A stretch of DNA of 64,000 nt from Hyaloscypha bicolor E (taxonomy: Eukaryota; Ascomycota; Leotiomycetes; Helotiales; Hyaloscyphaceae): NCBI RefSeq assembly GCF_002865645.1, contig NW_020194655.1:1-64000 (forward strand), written 5' to 3'. Each line of letters starts with the position of its first letter. Within the stretch, counting starts at the first letter, position 1. Below the pieces are notes generated by a model. It saw only the letters and a list, made by a program, of their open reading frames with translations, searched no databases and was not told where the DNA came from. Positions 46,009 to 57,226 of this stretch are shown piece by piece. Made by a program: the position numbers and the translations under genes.

Positions 46009-46764
46009 ATGCGATGGAGAAGAATCGGAAAATTAATTGATAATACCACTTTATTCTTACTATCTCACTCGAATCAAGATAGTTCATATTATAAATCTCT
46101 TGACTGGATGTTTCTGAACTGGACCTTGCCGGAGTTCTTACGAAGTTTAGATTCATTAAATAGCGCGGTACTCACAAGTGCATCTGAGAGTGGGCAGGAG
46201 GCAGTTGTAAAGCTGCTACTAGCGACGGGAGGAGTCGAAGTAAACTGGAAAGGCAACGATGGCGGCTGGACGCCGCTACTGGGGGCGGCCAAGAATGGGC
46301 ACTATGCTGTGGTGTACTGGCTGCTCGAGAACGGCGCCGAGCTCGAGTCGAAAGATATAAATGGCCAGACGTCATTATCGTGGGCGGCCAAGAATGGGCA
46401 CTATAATGTGACGTGGCTGCTGCTCGAGAAAGGCGCCGATCTCGAGTCGAAGGATACAAGTAGGCGGAAGCCGCTGTCATTCGCGGCTGAGAACGGGCAC
46501 GAGGACGTTGTAAAACTGCTACTCGAGAAGGCCGCCGAGCTCAAGACGAAGGATAGCTTATATGGTGAGACGCCGTTGTGTTGGGCGGTTGGAAACGGGC
46601 ACGAGGCTGTGGTGCAGCTGCTGCTTGAGACCGACGCCGAGATCGAATTGAAGTATATTAATTGGCAGGCGCTGCTGTCGGTCGCGTATGGGAACGGGCA
46701 CGAGGCCATTGTACGACTGTTGCGTAAGAAGGCCGCCAAGCTCGGGATGGATGATGCCTTATAA
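46009..46764 (+). pseudogene. Ankyrin-repeat protein, probably an N-terminally truncated fragment
   Basis: A 251-aa open frame carries about six ankyrin repeats from residue 45 to the end. They show the usual GWTPLLGAAKNGHYAVVYWL pattern, KPLSFAAENGHEDVVKLLLE and TPLCWAVGNGHEAVVQLLLE, at about 33-residue spacing. The first 45 residues are not ankyrin. An in-frame TGA lies directly before the ATG, and the GCTCAGG repeat cluster is immediately upstream, so a normal promoter or N-terminal domain (in fungi often NACHT) is absent. Such proteins mediate protein contacts. It could still be a short functional gene. Confidence 0.6.
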
Positions 46765-48395
46765 GAATATGTTACTAGAAGACATCAAGAAGCGTCTTTC
46801 TGAACATATCGGATAAAGAAAATTGCCTCGGGAAAAATAAGGGGGGTGGAAGAGCCGTGAAGTGTAAGCAGGACTAATTGCAGATGGGGGGGGGAGGTTA
46901 CCGCAAGGTAAAGTCCTTGACTGTATAACTTAACCTAACCGTTTCGCAGTAGAGATAATGGGGCATCGACTTGGAGACGGTAGCCTTTGAGAATATCTAT
47001 AGTAGATATGCTCAAAATAGGTCGCATTCTGGGTAGGAAGGGCGACTGAGCAGATGTAATGCGGATTGTTTACTTACAAATGTTTTCGAGAGAGCAGGAC
47101 CTTGAGATAGTTGCGCAAAGAAGAAGCTGGGACTGTGTTCTCGATTTTTCGACTTTCTTTTCATGTGTACGACTACAACAATTCGCAATTGCATCCGTGT
47201 GCTGCTGTTGCTGCTGGTGGTGGTGGTGGATGGATGGATGATACGTGGATACGTGGATGCGTGGGTGCGTGGAGGATGCTTGGAGGATGGATGGATGGGG
47301 AGACCTCGTATACTTTGCTGCTCATGTATCAAACCCGGCGGTAGAAATACAAACTCACGTTCTTGATTGGTTTCTTGCAATAAGATTCGCTCCATGAGTA
47401 AATGCTTGCAAAGTACCGTAGACTTCCATGGCCTCGGGAGGAGCTAAAGATTTCCGACGAGGTCGGCAAAAGAAGGACCGCAACGGCGTTGCCAAGGACC
47501 TCGGTCATCCCGGCTCATCCGCTTTTACCCCGCACCCCTTCCCCATTTCCCGCCACTTATCCACATTTCCCGCCACTCGCTGCCGCATCCCTGGTTCGTG
47601 AGGTGCAGACTACGTGTAACCAGTACTAGTAAGTACGGAAAGAAGTAATAGTAATCATATCCGGATACCAGCTTCTCTGATCAGTGATCGCTCCTTATTT
47701 GGTAAGATTGTAAATGTTCGGAGCAGACGCCCTTAACTTTAAAGCAACGTCCTTCCTTCGAAGAAACATCACTTCACCACCTACCAGTCCGTGAATCTCG
47801 AAAATTGACTTCGTCGTTGCTTCCCAGGCAGCATCCTTGTGAGCTTGCGGATCAGACCCCGCATTTGGCACTCGCTCTCATCCGCCTCCAATCAAAACTA
47901 CCGAGTTGCATATTGCTGCACAAAACCAGAGGCGATCTGCTAGCTGAAAGGTTCACTTTCATTGCTCCGCCTTCATCTAATGTCTGGAGACCCCGGGTTG
48001 ACGCTCAATGTAGAGCAATGTGCGATCTGGCGTCGGACGCCAAGATCCTACCGTTGGCCGGCGTGTGTTCAGATTGCTTGGAAATATTGGCGTGCTGAAT
48101 GAAAGAATGCGAGACCAGCCTAAGTAGGTGATATCATTGGCTTTGATAAGCTTAGTCAGGATCTATGCATCCTTTGGAATATTCTTCAATTGGGCCGAGC
48201 CGCTGGGGAAGATACCGAGCTATTTAATCTATCGCCGCCACCCTAGGTATATCTCTTGCAAAATGCGGGGTCACCGTTGTCTTTATTTCATAAATCTCGA
48301 GGCTGCGTCCTTTCTCTTGTCTGAATTCTCTATCTCATTCATCTGCTTCCAGCAGCAAAATCTCAAGCTTCGTTTCTTTATTCTAGCATTTTATC
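46765..48395. promoter_or_regulatory. Intergenic and MFS upstream region
   Basis: 1.6 kb without a supported gene. Low-complexity runs (GCTGCTGTTGCTGCTGGTGG, then GGATGGATGGATG and ACGTGGAT repeats) fill 47195-47300; the frames over them are accidental. The last 400 bp before 48396 should hold the permease promoter. Confidence 0.45.
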
Positions 48396-50098
48396 ATGTC
48401 TCAAGAAGACCTTGAAAAGTCCAGAGATGGACTCCACATGGAGCACACTCCTTCTGTAGACTCCAACGATGCCCGAATTGCAGAATACTCTCCTGCAGAG
48501 CAAAAAAGCATCGTGCGAAAGGTCGATCTACGACTTGTTTCCACCCTGGGTGTCCTGTACTGTGCGAGTCTGATGGACAGAACAAATCTTGGATCCGCAG
48601 CAATTGCAGGGTAAGCAAGACTATGTTTTTGGAAGCCAATACTAACGTATCCTCCTAGGATGACTGTGGATCTGAAGTTGATTGGCGCAAGATACAACAT
48701 TATCACACTGATCTTCTTCATCCCCTACGTCATCTTCCAGCCACCAGCGACGGTTGTCCTCCGAAAAGTTGGCCCGCGAGTCTTTCTATCCGCCATCACA
48801 CTCTTCTGGGGAGCGACAATGATTGTAATGGCTCCCGGGAGACTTACTACACGCAGAGATCTAACAATCGATACAGGGCTTCGGTTTTGCTCCCACTTGG
48901 GATGTCCTCGTAGGTCTCCGCATCATTCTCGGCGTATTGGAGGCCGGTTTCTTCCCTGGCTGTGCATATCTTCTCAGTTGTTGGTGTATGTAGTTCAATC
49001 AAATTCTCCCCTACTTTCTCCATCTAACAGCACATCCTGCAGATCCAAGATATCAACTCCAAAAGCGAAACGCAGTCTTCTACCTCATCGGTAGCATGGC
49101 ATCCGCACTTTCTGGTATTCTTGCATACGGTGTCATGCAGATGAAGGGCCTCGGAGGGCTTTCAGGATGGAGGTGGATCTTCGTGGTAAGCCTATAAGTC
49201 TTCGAATTGTAGCCCAGGGTTAACTCGTCCACGGATGGAAGGACTTCTTACCTGTATCGCCGGCATTGCAGGCTACTTCCTCATTGTTGACTTCCCCGAA
49301 CTATCCAAAAACTCCTGGAAATTTTTGACAGAACGCGAAGCAGCATACGTAGTTGCAACAATTGAAAAGGACCGAGCGGATGCGATCCCAGAGCCATTCC
49401 GCGTCGGCGCATATCTTAAGAACGCACTGGATATGAAGGTTTGGGGATTCGCGTGGTTGTTCATGCTCACGACCACCAACAGTTATGCCATAGCTTACTT
49501 CCTGCCTATCATGTATGTCCAGTGTTTCTTCAAGCGGCGCCTAGCTAACCGGATCGATAGTCTCCGAGTGGGAATGAAATTCTCACTAGCAAAAGCACAG
49601 TGCCTCGTTGCTCCACCTTACGTTGCAGCCGCTATAGTCATGTATACCCAAGCCCACTATGCCGACAAACTGCACCTCCGTGGCCCAGTCGTCGTCTTCA
49701 ACGCTATCCTCGGCCTCATCGGCCTTCCGCTCCTTGGCTTCACCCACAACAACGGGGTCCGATATTTCGGCGTTTTTCTTGCCACGATCTGCGCCAATGC
49801 CAATGTCCCAGCCGTGTTGACATATCAGGCGAACAACATCAGAGGACAATGGAAACGGGCTTTCTGCTCTGCGACATTAGTTGGTTTCGGTGGCATTGGT
49901 GGCATTATTGGAAGCACAGTCTTCCGTGAGAAGGACTCCCCGGCGTACCGACCAGGAATTGAAGCGTGCTTGATTGCAAATGGGCTGATTATTATCATCG
50001 TCGCCGTTATGACATTGAGGTTCCGAAGCGAGAACAAAAAGGCTGAGGAGGGAGGGAAGGTGATTGAGGGGCAGCAAGGCTTCCGATACACGCTTTGA
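48396..50098 (+). CDS. MFS permease, allantoate (Dal5)-like
   Basis: Six exons: 48396-48610, 48659-48824, 48877-48985, 49043-49185, 49235-49512 and 49561-50098. They join in phase to 482 aa with about twelve membrane segments. Hallmarks are the N-terminal [21 protein letters not shown], the loop [35 protein letters not shown] and FLPIILRVG, all typical of the anion:cation symporter group (allantoate, nicotinate and similar acids). It should sit in the plasma membrane; the substrate is not predictable. Introns 1, 2, 3 and 5 have normal GT...AG ends. Intron 4 (49186-49234) has a good GTAAGC donor and GTTAAC branch but ends CACGG where CACAG is expected. If real, this single base would block correct splicing and break the gene; it could also be a sequence error. 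Confidence 0.82.
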
Positions 50099-50676
50099 GG
50101 CGGCGATTGGTAATTGGGACAGAATGGAACAGGGAAGTTGTTGGGCGGTGTTGTTAGCAATGTGATCTTGACGATGTGCTCAATTGGTCGTCCCATGCTT
50201 CTTCAGCTTTATGAATTGTGCCCTCGCTTCGATTCCGCCACGGAAGAGAACAAGACAAGCTGCAAATTTGGAGCAGTACGATTCAAACATGTGGAAATCT
50301 TAAAAGAAATGTGACGATGAGCAAAGACCTACAAGTATTTAGGGAGACCACTTTTAGAACCAAGGCTATATCATTTATGGCCAAGTGGATCTCAAGTTTC
50401 ATTTTAATGTCTGCGGCCAAGTACTACACTGTTGTCAATAACCTCACTACTTACCGCATGTATGAGTACTAAAAACTCCTCACGCAGGAAAGGCTTGCTA
50501 AATTTCATCACTTTGACATTTTTGGAAGAACTAGAAATGAGAAGGTAAGAAATGCTGACAAACTTCCCCAGGATATAACCCGAACATCCGCAATGGAAAC
50601 CAAATTGCCCGCCTCCAGAAGACCACAAACATCATTATCCCTACAAGAACATACATATGCCGTGAGCCCTCCTATA
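50099..50676. other. Convergent 3-prime region
   Basis: This 580-bp stretch lies between the ends of the permease and the HET gene. Small frames on both strands have no motif. It should contain both transcript ends. Confidence 0.45.
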
Positions 50677-53600
50677 CTATCCAAGCACAACGACTTCGTC
50701 AACAGGATTTGACAGCCTCCAAGCATGCTTGAACAATTTCCCAAGTCCCAACCTCGTCCTCACATTACTTGCATCTTTTGCCGTGACCAACATGACATTA
50801 TACAGTGGGTAATCGACTATATCAATGCTCAGCTCGTTGCCAAAATACTGTGCTTCAGATAGGACAACGAATTCGTAGTCCATTCCGGCAACGATCTTCT
50901 CGGGTTCAAGGACCTGGACCGTTCCGACCTCATTACTGTTCACGTCCCATATAGGCATTAGCTCCATGGGAGCAGACCTGCTCGACTCTGGCTCATCATC
51001 TAGCTCGCTGTCCGTCTCATCTTGGATACCCTGGATTTGTGGGTGCCGGTGGAGCTGGAACTGTGAGATCTGTGTACTGAAGACCAGATGCCACTTGTCG
51101 ATATTGGGATGCTCATCCATATCTACTTTCTGTGCAAATGGAGACTGGGGGTTCGAAGCTTCCCATTGCTCTGGGATCTGGCCACGCTGGATCCAGGAGG
51201 GCCGTAAGTGATCTGTTCTCCAGATCAGGCCGGTTTCATCAGATTCAAGCAAGGCAAGCAATCCCATCTCTGCAGCCTCGCCGCGTTGCTGTGTGACAAC
51301 CATCTTACGTGGAATTGAGAATAACGGGGATTGGGATTCCCAGTCCTTCGTCTCTCTACAGTTACCCGGGGCCGGCCACTCTGAGAGCCCTTCTCTACCT
51401 CTGGCATAAAATCGAACCAAAGGTCGAATTCTCTCTAGTCCATATTCCTCAACTAGTTTCTCTAATGCTCCTTCGTGGTCCGTCCTAGGTGAGAAAGTCT
51501 TTCCATAATCTTTTTTCCCAACCCAACCTGCCCAGGACCAACTAGGCATGCAGGGTTGGTTGCAGCGCTCACAATGTTGTCGACGCTCACATTTGCCTTC
51601 TGGCTGCCAGAGCAGCGCAACATCAAGGACAGGCTGGGGCAGCCCGTACCGAAACACCTCACGCTCTCTTTCTTGTATACGCCCGAAGACGCGGTTCAGT
51701 GTTGGCAAGGTGCCTTGAAGAGCCCGAAGTACGTCGGATGCGTAGGTCATTCTTCTGCCTGTGTAGTCTGCAACAAGCGTCGCGTATTGTTGGAAAGCTT
51801 TCGATCGTACAACAGAGACTGTACCATCTTGTGAAGAGCTTGAGAAAGGAGCTGGATCAAGTCGTCTCCGACTATGTTCAAAGTTCAGTAGAGGGTACCC
51901 CAGGTTTGAGCCTAAGACTGCCACCGCATCTTTGGCAGTCATGTCTTCAAAATGGACGACTTTGCGGCAGTGCCATATCATATGGCCACCGCTAAATACG
52001 ATCAGCCGATTTGAGAGCAACTTCTCTTGAAGAGTCCATGCTCGATTCTCCCAAGGTGCCAGACTTTTGCCAGTAGCAACAGGAATGAGAACATTGACTC
52101 CATTCCTGATCTCCGACACGACCTGGTCGATCGGGCGTTTGGTCGAAATGCCTTTCAAGGGGGCATTTGCATTCCCACCATCAGCTGCCACAATGGTAAC
52201 GACAGCATTTGCATAAATTTTGTCCATCTGCCCAATTTGCGTGTCTTTCTCGCTTTCGTCGTCTTGTTTTATACACAGGGCGTCGACCCATAAGTATTGA
52301 AGACCTACTCCTCTCGCGACTTCCATGGCATCTATAATAGCTTGTGGAAGATTTACTCTTTTAGGCGAAAGCGCTCCTTCATTGACATATTTCTCGATGG
52401 TTTTGTCGTCGAGCTTGGGGTATATCCAGTCACCCCAAACGTAGCTCAGTGCGGCGTATTGGACACCTTCGGGGGTACACTCATGGAGGCGATGTTTTTG
52501 CAGATCAATAACTCGAAAATTTGGGATCAAGGATCCCTGTTCCCCTGGACGGAGAGATAAAGGACCACATACATGGCAACGTTCGCAGTTACTCAGCCAC
52601 TGTTTTCCAAGGGAGAGATCGATTTTCTCCTGTAGGATTCTACCATACCGCAGCGATGGCGTTGATTCGGACTGATCGATTACATCGGTAGCGACTCGTA
52701 GATGAAACTTACTGATTTCCGCAAGCTGGGACAGAGGTTCCTGGTTGTGTCCCGCAACATGCACTGCAAGTAGTCCAGCTTCAGTACTGGCTCGTGTGTG
52801 CAACTTGATCAACACCCAGCAAGGCAGCCGCTTTCGTTTTTTACTGGAGAAGATCATTGCAGCCGTCAACGCTCCGTCCACCCCTTCAAGAATTCTCCTG
52901 TCTCTGTCATTCATATCCGTGCTTCCAAACATTGCGACCTTTGCCGCTGCCAAAGCTCCCATGAGGAACGGATCTGAAATATCATCCAGAAGCTGAGAGC
53001 TCTTCGGTACGATCGGACTTCCTCCGTTCGATGCCGAATCATCATTCTTGTTAACAGGGTGGAATAGCTTTTCCACCTCGACTTCTCCATCAGGAACTTC
53101 CCGGCTGAGTCCAAAGGGCCAAACTGCTTCACTTCTGAAGAATTTGTTTATCATGGTCGCCTTTTCAACCCATTCGCTGAACGGTATCTTTTTTAGAGGA
53201 CGCTGAATATGGTCCTGTACGTGTGGATGGAGCAAAGGATCGTTTTCTTCACGACAGAGGACTTGGAAGATGAGTTCACAGAACAAACACCAGCCTCGTC
53301 GGACAATGACGCGCTCAAGTGGCCGAATATATTCGTAAATCTCCCGGCTCGGCGCTGGTCCTTGTCCAGGAAGACATTCCTCAAACCTCATCTTGAGGCA
53401 GTCTTTGCACAAACTTTTCTTCTGCCCCGCCGAACTAAATTCGGTGATAACCGTCTTCGATATGTCTATGGTGTCCTCTTTGATATCTATCGCCATATCG
53501 GCGATGTTATCAGAGAACCTCATCACTTTCCTAATGACACCACGAAAAGCACCCCAAACGGTTGTATCTCCAGACTTCCGCCTTGTCGTGCTGTTCCTCT

Positions 53601-53862
53601 TTCCCCCAAAAGGAATGTTTTCCCCAAAAGGAATGGAGACCACATCGTTTCTCTCATTATCGGATGTAGAGTTTGAGGATGCGAGTTCGGAAGGCCGTTG
53701 CCTCGGGTTGCCGTGCTCGTCGATATCTCCAGTTGACTTCGACCGTCTGAGGGGCAGCCCTGGGTTCTTATCTGGCAAAAGAAACCCGGAAATTGAAGAA
53801 AATCTTAAGGCCGGACGAGTTGGTTTTTCCTTCCCTTTCTGTGCCGCGGCGTCATCGGACAT
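50677..53862 (-). CDS. HET-domain protein, intact
   Basis: A single open frame of 1061 aa. The N-terminal 180 residues are Ser/Arg-rich and polar. A Cys pattern (KSLCKDCLKM, RRGWCLFCEL) follows, then a central HET domain at about residues 470-640: AALSYVWGDW, LQYLWVDALCIKQDD, MDKIYANAVVTIVAADGG and ENRAWTLQEKLLSNRLIVF. The C-terminal 400 residues have no other fold I recognise (CERCNQPCMPSWSWAGWVG is typical of HET proteins). Such proteins act in vegetative incompatibility, which ends in regulated cell death. It has no stop or frameshift, in contrast to the HET pseudogene at 30.8-33.1 kb. The start has ATG at 53862 in good context. Confidence 0.92.
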   Translation of the reverse strand: MSDDAAAQKGKEKPTRPALRFSSISGFLLPDKNPGLPLRRSKSTGDIDEHGNPRQRPSELASSNSTSDNERNDVVSIPFGENIPFGGKRNSTTRRKSGDTTVWGAFRGVIRKVMRFSDNIADMAIDIKEDTIDISKTVITEFSSAGQKKSLCKDCLKMRFEECLPGQGPAPSREIYEYIRPLERVIVRRGWCLFCELIFQVLCREENDPLLHPHVQDHIQRPLKKIPFSEWVEKATMINKFFRSEAVWPFGLSREVPDGEVEVEKLFHPVNKNDDSASNGGSPIVPKSSQLLDDISDPFLMGALAAAKVAMFGSTDMNDRDRRILEGVDGALTAAMIFSSKKRKRLPCWVLIKLHTRASTEAGLLAVHVAGHNQEPLSQLAEISKFHLRVATDVIDQSESTPSLRYGRILQEKIDLSLGKQWLSNCERCHVCGPLSLRPGEQGSLIPNFRVIDLQKHRLHECTPEGVQYAALSYVWGDWIYPKLDDKTIEKYVNEGALSPKRVNLPQAIIDAMEVARGVGLQYLWVDALCIKQDDESEKDTQIGQMDKIYANAVVTIVAADGGNANAPLKGISTKRPIDQVVSEIRNGVNVLIPVATGKSLAPWENRAWTLQEKLLSNRLIVFSGGHMIWHCRKVVHFEDMTAKDAVAVLGSNLGYPLLNFEHSRRRLDPAPFSSSSQDGTVSVVRSKAFQQYATLVADYTGRRMTYASDVLRALQGTLPTLNRVFGRIQEREREVFRYGLPQPVLDVALLWQPEGKCERRQHCERCNQPCMPSWSWAGWVGKKDYGKTFSPRTDHEGALEKLVEEYGLERIRPLVRFYARGREGLSEWPAPGNCRETKDWESQSPLFSIPRKMVVTQQRGEAAEMGLLALLESDETGLIWRTDHLRPSWIQRGQIPEQWEASNPQSPFAQKVDMDEHPNIDKWHLVFSTQISQFQLHRHPQIQGIQDETDSELDDEPESSRSAPMELMPIWDVNSNEVGTVQVLEPEKIVAGMDYEFVVLSEAQYFGNELSIDIVDYPLYNVMLVTAKDASNVRTRLGLGKLFKHAWRLSNPVDEVVVLG

Positions 53863-56800
53863 CTTAATTTGTGTTTGTGTGAAAGACGCACTTCGTGGCA
53901 GCGAAATCGTGCGGTGTTAAACCTCTGGTAGTAGTGCTGCTTCCGCGATTGCGATACAAATGGCAGAGGCCAGCAAAGAAGAGAGATGGGGGGCGGGACT
54001 AAGTCAGGAGCTGTCATCAAGTAAGGCTGCTGGAGGAAATAAGCAGGCTGGTGCCTGCTCTAGTCTTCGGGAAGAACGGATGCGAGGAGAGCGGCCCGTA
54101 CCCTCTTCTTCTCCACAGTTCTGTAACACAACCTCATGAGGGTGTAGGCTTACCTGACTCTATTCGGTGGAAGCCTACTCCCCCCACGTGAGGCTGTGGC
54201 GGGAGGGCGTCTTCCAGCGAGGCTTACAGCAGGCGGATTTCCCAGGCAGATCTGCGGGTAAAACCATTTTTGGCAGAAGGTGGGACACATCCCAAGACGC
54301 CGCAGTCAACAATTCGCCGCAAGTGGACGGAGACGAGGCTGAGCTGAAAAGGAAGGAGTAATCGCTAAGCGAGATAGAGCAAAGGATTGTTTAGTTTACG
54401 TAAGAGGCAATCCACATGGTAAGCGAGCATGATGGGCGGTTGGCCTAAATAGCTATAAGCAACACATATATGGATATTCTATCCATAACAGGACCTGGGA
54501 TAATCGAAGTTGATCCGTTCAACAGGCGGGTTTCTATTAGTGCTTTCTTTAAATTATGAAGCCGAGATGACCCTCACTTGAAACAGCGAACAAATCAGCC
54601 AACTCGGTAGGAATCGCACTTGAACATTGTATCTCAGATGCGACTGTGAAACTTTTTTAAACAAAAATTAATAGGAAAAAATTAACGGGGAGACAAGAAC
54701 CCCAAGCTTAAGGTTACATGACCACATTTTTCCATGAGCCTGCGTCGTAAGAACTTATTGTTGTAGAACATTTCCATGGGTACAGGCGGTAAAGTGATGA
54801 TACGGTGATACGGTGATACCCAGAAGTAGATCAGTCTCCAAAACAAAAGCCGCACTTCTATGTGACAATTCGTCTTTTCATACAAAACAGGACAGATTTT
54901 CCGAAACAAAAACTCAACTAAGCCATCCTCTACATCGACGTCAGCAGTCTTGGGTGAGGAATAGGGAGAGGGAGCTTACATGTTAAGCTCGGTAATCTTG
55001 TTTTTCCCCTTTACATATCAGGCTCAAAATAATTGGTCGAACCCACAAGGCTTTGAGCCGTGAAAAGCGGGAATGTCTTGGATGGTGTGAGAGAACCTCT
55101 GCTAAAATAAGTTCGAGAAGAAGTATTCGTGTCGTCGAACGCTAATTCCAAAACATGTCATTCAAGTCAATATCTGAGGTTAGCATTCGAGGGGAGCTAC
55201 TACCTAGATGTTGCGGGAGATACACGTATAAAGGTAGGAGGGCAGAATACGTCCTCACCCTCGGGCGACTTGATTCCATGCTTTCAGCTCCAAGGTCAAA
55301 CGTTGGGCCCAGAGGCGTCTAATTAGAAATATAGACAATCAATAACATCTTTAGGCACCCGTCCGCAAATTTTGGAATGGTCATGGAGTCGACATGCACC
55401 TCAGCCTCGATTCGCACGCTACATCCCACTGCCACTCTTATACTAGCGAGAATCCCAACCAAGAAACGGGGATGAATAAACCCAGTGCCGAAATTGAGAG
55501 ATTTATCCCAGTCTTCAATCAAAAGAACTGCCAAAATGGACAATCATCATGTGGACTATTTCGCGTGGTTGATGAATTAAAAGCCCTGGTTGGGGTTGCA
55601 AAAGTGTTGGCATTCCTGTGGCGTTACCTTTGTAAGCCACTGGTGAGAGAAAACAGCTCCACGTGCATGGCACACAGCCTAGGTAACCAACATCGCCTTG
55701 CAAACGCCAGATATTAAGTGAACACGTGTGAGTCATTCCCTCCTTTTAATCCCTATCCCCGACATCCTACCAGAATGCCCAATCAGCTAAAGCTTTTCTA
55801 CAATTGACCGCGGACCCCCATGGATCGCGACTTGATTGAACCATGACTTTTCATGCTATTAAAGCTTGCTGTGCCCCAACAGAGCCTCTGTGGGAAAACA
55901 GAGTGTATCATTGAACATTCTCGCAGACTATAGGTAAAATTATTGCTAAATCGGAAGCTCACTTAAAGTGCGAGGCGAAAGGAGAGGGCCCCGTGGGGTC
56001 ACGTGATATACAAATACTGTGTCGATCTACTGGGTACATGGAGTTTGTATTTTCCAATCTGATATGCCGTGGCTTGAAGGCTTCCGTCCACGTGGAGTTC
56101 GAAATTGAATGTACAGTATACCCGCACTTCAAATCGGCATACATCTGAGCCGATGGAGACACCAGCCGATCTTACTCCCATGTCCTCATCAGACCGAGCA
56201 TAGTCCTGTTGACCTGTTAAGAGGTTGTGTTCGCAGATTTTGTACCCCCGGAGCACAAAATATTGAGCAGCGAAGGATGACGATGTTGGCTCTTGAGTGA
56301 CGAGAAAAGGAAAAAGTCATTTGGATACACCGAAGGAAATGGTGGTGGAATGAACGTGTGAATCAATACCACACACACACCATAAGCCCCGGCTTATTAT
56401 CTAGTCACCACATATTGTTCATTTCTCGTAAGCATCTCAGAACTGCCTTTCGTCTATCAGCACAGTGGATATCGAGGCAATCGAACAATCTCCCACTTGA
56501 AAAGGCAACCAATAAGTAGACCGCAAAATCAGCACCGTCTTGATCGAAAATTCAAACGCGGAGACCCAAAAAGCAAGCTGAAATTTACAAAAGTCTCGTC
56601 GCTTATTGTTGTCATTCTCCATTTTGCTGTCAACTATGACTCCTCTATTCTTGCGTACTTAAGACCCAGCTGCTCTTTTCCCGAAACACAGGCAGACCAC
56701 AAAGATAGGAGATATTGTGGACTCTAGGAATACCCCACCCCTTCTTGCAGGCATGGGACCCGTGACAGCCGCAGACTGGTCCAATTCAATGACTGTCACA

Positions 56801-57226
56801 TCACCAGTGGTTGGAGAAGGGGTCCGGCATCCATCTTCACCTGGGGCATTTTTGCCTTGTTATCTCCACGACCTCAGTGGGAGACCTGATGCTCGCGGTT
56901 CGCAAGATCAATGCGTACAAGGCCGAGTCAAATAAATTGAAGTGATACCACATAATTCCATTCCAGTTAAACGACCACCAACGAATCACTTCATATACAT
57001 ACAGAGTGCGGCACGTGCACTGCCCCTATTTCTCCGCCCCTTCTCCCGTTCTCAGTATCCAGAACCCAGCCCCGGGATTCTCGCTCCTCTGAAAAGCAGC
57101 AAACCTACGTTCATTCTGTGCCCAAACACCAAATCGCTAATGCAAATCCACCCTCCCAGCCGTTTTACCCTCCAAACACCGGTCAATAAACCATACAGAT
57201 AAAACAAATGAAAAGATTGTCCGAGT
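53863..57226. other. Long intergenic region, no supported gene
   Basis: 3.4 kb between the HET start and the CAC2 end. All frames are under 110 codons, overlap on both strands, and lack motifs or credible splice joins. Small direct repeats occur (GATACGGTGATACGGTGATA at about 54797). I cannot exclude a non-coding RNA or a short multi-exon gene. Confidence 0.5.

Noticed and set aside
46089..46739. Minus-strand frames across the ankyrin gene
   Set aside because: Antisense shadows of the repeat-bearing plus-strand frame.
47111..47366. Overlapping plus-strand frames rich in Val/Gly/Trp
   Set aside because: They arise from GCT/GGT and GGAT low-complexity runs.
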